Assembly: GCA_044433165.1 (NCBI GenBank)
Contig: JAWXTX010000071.1
Span: 1-14,543 of the forward strand
DNA from: Ferrimonas sp044433165
GTDB taxonomy: Bacteria > Pseudomonadota > Gammaproteobacteria > Enterobacterales > Shewanellaceae
Reading direction: 5' to 3'
DNA length: 14,543 nt
Below are positions 13,068-14,543 of this stretch, piece by piece (the first letter of the stretch is position 1; every line of letters begins with the position of its first letter). Both the position numbers and the translations under genes were made by a program. The notes under the pieces were generated by a model. That model was not told the DNA's origin and did not search any database. It was given only the letters and a program-made list of their open reading frames with translations.

Positions 13068-14543
13068 ATGATTCAACAACACCCCATTTTTGACACTCCA
13101 CTGGCTGAACAGTTTTCACTGGCCTATCAACCGAAAGTACAAAATCATCAGATTGTTGCTTTAGAAGCACTGTTGCGCCCAAAACTGGTGCCACCTGAGG
13201 AGTTTTTTAGTGCTATTGAGGATACGATTGCACTGGACTTAGCGGTTATTGGCAACTGCATGGCCGATGTTCAGCAGCATCAGCTAAAAATTGCTGTATC
13301 GATCAATATTCATCCATCCAGTGTGGCTAATCACGCTTTTGTTCAGCAAGCCATCGCTGCTGTTAGGGGCTACAACATTGTTTTTGAATTGGTTGAATAC
13401 GATGAAGTCGATATGTGTGATGTATTTTTATCACACATTCAGCAATTAAAAGCGGCGGGCATTCGAATCTCAGTTGATGATTTTGGTAAGGATTTTGCTA
13501 CAACTGAGCTGGCCCTTAGCATTAATGCCGATGAAGTAAAGTTCGATATGAGTTGGCTGGAAGGGATTGATACTAATTTCATTCAGTTTAAACATATATC
13601 ATATCTCTATTGCACCATTCGCTCTTATTGTACGGATAGAATTATTTTTGAAGGCGTTGAAACGCAACGGCAAAAAGATCTAATCGATGTTTTTGCTGAA
13701 AATCCGATCTATCAAGGGTACTACTTCTATAAACCCATGACGATGAATGAACTTTTTTCATTGACGGAATTTGTTAATGAAAACCGTCTTCTTCATGCAG
13801 AAGGGCATAATAACTTAGATTTGAGCATGGATTATGGCTTGTATAATTTTATCCGCGAAAACGACGTGGAAGATTTATACTCGGAAGAAGTCAATGGTTA
13901 TTTGAAAAAGCACGATGAGTTGGGTCTTATCTATAATCCTGATGTGCAGGTGAGTATTCAAAATTTAAAGAACGTTTATTTTAGTCGTTCATCTGCTGTG
14001 CATAATGGAGTTATATCATTATTTGATTCTACTTCTAAGGTCATCGTTTTTCGTAATGAAGAAGGGATCGTAACCTACGACAATCAGGCTCATCAGGATG
14101 CCCGTGGTTACAGTACTTTGGGCCTAAACCCTAAAAGAATGGTTGCTAAAGATCCTGCTTATGAACTGTTCTTAAAACTCGACAAAAAGCTATTAGATGA
14201 CACATCTAAACTCTATATGAAAAATGTCGAGTTCTATGAAGGCCAAAAGTACGATGTGCTGCGTGAAAAGTTAAGTTATAACAATCGACAATTTATTGCA
14301 GTTACGACCTCTTCCGTGGCAGATGGATTGGCTTATGGCAAAGAAAAAGATGATTTAACCAAATGTTACACGCGTTCATTTATTAAAACACATGTTAACT
14401 CTTATGATGGCCGTCTTGTTGCTTTTTTAGATATGAATGGATTTAAAAAAATCAACGATACTTTTGGCCACACAACCGGTGATAAGTGTTTGGTGGATTT
14501 TGTTTGCCTGACGCGCTCGTTTCTTCGAAGAAAAGACATTCTG
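13068..14543 (+). CDS. cyclic-di-GMP enzyme: EAL - PAS-like - GGDEF, 3' end outside window
   Basis: The 492 visible residues run off the window with no stop. Residues 10-235 form an EAL phosphodiesterase domain, which degrades cyclic-di-GMP. Its catalytic set looks complete: Glu33 (EALLR), Asn80 (SIN), Glu107 (FELVE), Asp137/Asp138 (DDFG), Lys158 (VKFD), Glu195 (FEGVET) and Gln216 (YQGYYFYKP). Residues 250-320 are a linker with helical regions. Residues 320-415 look PAS-like (VIVFRNEEGIVTYDNQA). From 428 a GGDEF diguanylate cyclase domain begins (DDLTKCYTR, then FLDMNGFKKINDTFGHTTGD with the metal-binding Asp455), but the GGDEF loop itself lies beyond the edge. No membrane helix is seen, so it is probably cytosolic. 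An in-frame TGA at 13032 limits the start; the ribosome site is weak. EAL before GGDEF reverses the common order. Confidence 0.9.
   Translation, partial: MIQQHPIFDTPLAEQFSLAYQPKVQNHQIVALEALLRPKLVPPEEFFSAIEDTIALDLAVIGNCMADVQQHQLKIAVSINIHPSSVANHAFVQQAIAAVRGYNIVFELVEYDEVDMCDVFLSHIQQLKAAGIRISVDDFGKDFATTELALSINADEVKFDMSWLEGIDTNFIQFKHISYLYCTIRSYCTDRIIFEGVETQRQKDLIDVFAENPIYQGYYFYKPMTMNELFSLTEFVNENRLLHAEGHNNLDLSMDYGLYNFIRENDVEDLYSEEVNGYLKKHDELGLIYNPDVQVSIQNLKNVYFSRSSAVHNGVISLFDSTSKVIVFRNEEGIVTYDNQAHQDARGYSTLGLNPKRMVAKDPAYELFLKLDKKLLDDTSKLYMKNVEFYEGQKYDVLREKLSYNNRQFIAVTTSSVADGLAYGKEKDDLTKCYTRSFIKTHVNSYDGRLVAFLDMNGFKKINDTFGHTTGDKCLVDFVCLTRSFLRRKDIL

Overview
The window is chromosomal DNA of a gammaproteobacterium with a mostly housekeeping gene set. 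The class is supported by E. coli-like QueA, Tgt, YajC, SecD and SecF in the standard order, by an AceB of the malate synthase A type, and by an IHF-alpha-type protein. The long (532 aa) isocitrate lyase resembles that of Pseudomonas and marine genera. An aceBA locus near queA-tgt-yajC-secDF recalls the Vibrio arrangement as I remember it, so a Vibrionales-like or other marine gammaproteobacterium is possible; I am confident only of the class. I see no tRNA, rRNA, CRISPR array, insertion sequence or phage gene.

Layout. Positions 1-995 carry the 3' part of a Sco/SenC copper chaperone and a small secreted cytochrome c, closed by a strong terminator. Positions 996-1758 are a long AT-rich non-coding stretch with a perfect FNR-type box overlapping a perfect IHF-consensus match. 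Then come aceB-aceA (glyoxylate bypass, no aceK after them) and a strong terminator. Next is the queA, tgt, yajC, secD, secF block (queuosine tRNA modification plus the Sec accessory membrane complex), again ended by a terminator. Positions 10938-12279 hold a DUF2007 protein with a small zinc knuckle and a CysG-N-type siroheme enzyme carrying a shrunken, apparently dead methyltransferase remnant. An ihfA-like gene on the minus strand converges on it through a shared bidirectional terminator. After a 438-bp non-coding stretch with direct repeats and dyads, the window ends inside a gene for an EAL - PAS-like - GGDEF protein, an inverted order for a cyclic-di-GMP enzyme.

How they fit together. 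AceB and AceA allow growth on acetate and fatty acids; the sites upstream suggest oxygen-responsive control and IHF-assisted DNA bending, and an IHF-family subunit is encoded in the same window. QueA and Tgt act in the same pathway on tRNA wobble guanine. YajC, SecD and SecF form one complex. The Sco protein and cytochrome c probably belong to a respiratory oxidase cluster lying to the left.

I found no convincing wholly new system. The points most worth a second look are the degenerate SUMT tail on the CysG-like protein, the EAL-first cyclic-di-GMP protein and its repeat-bearing upstream region, the divergent stand-alone ihfA, and the overlapping FNR/IHF sites before aceB.
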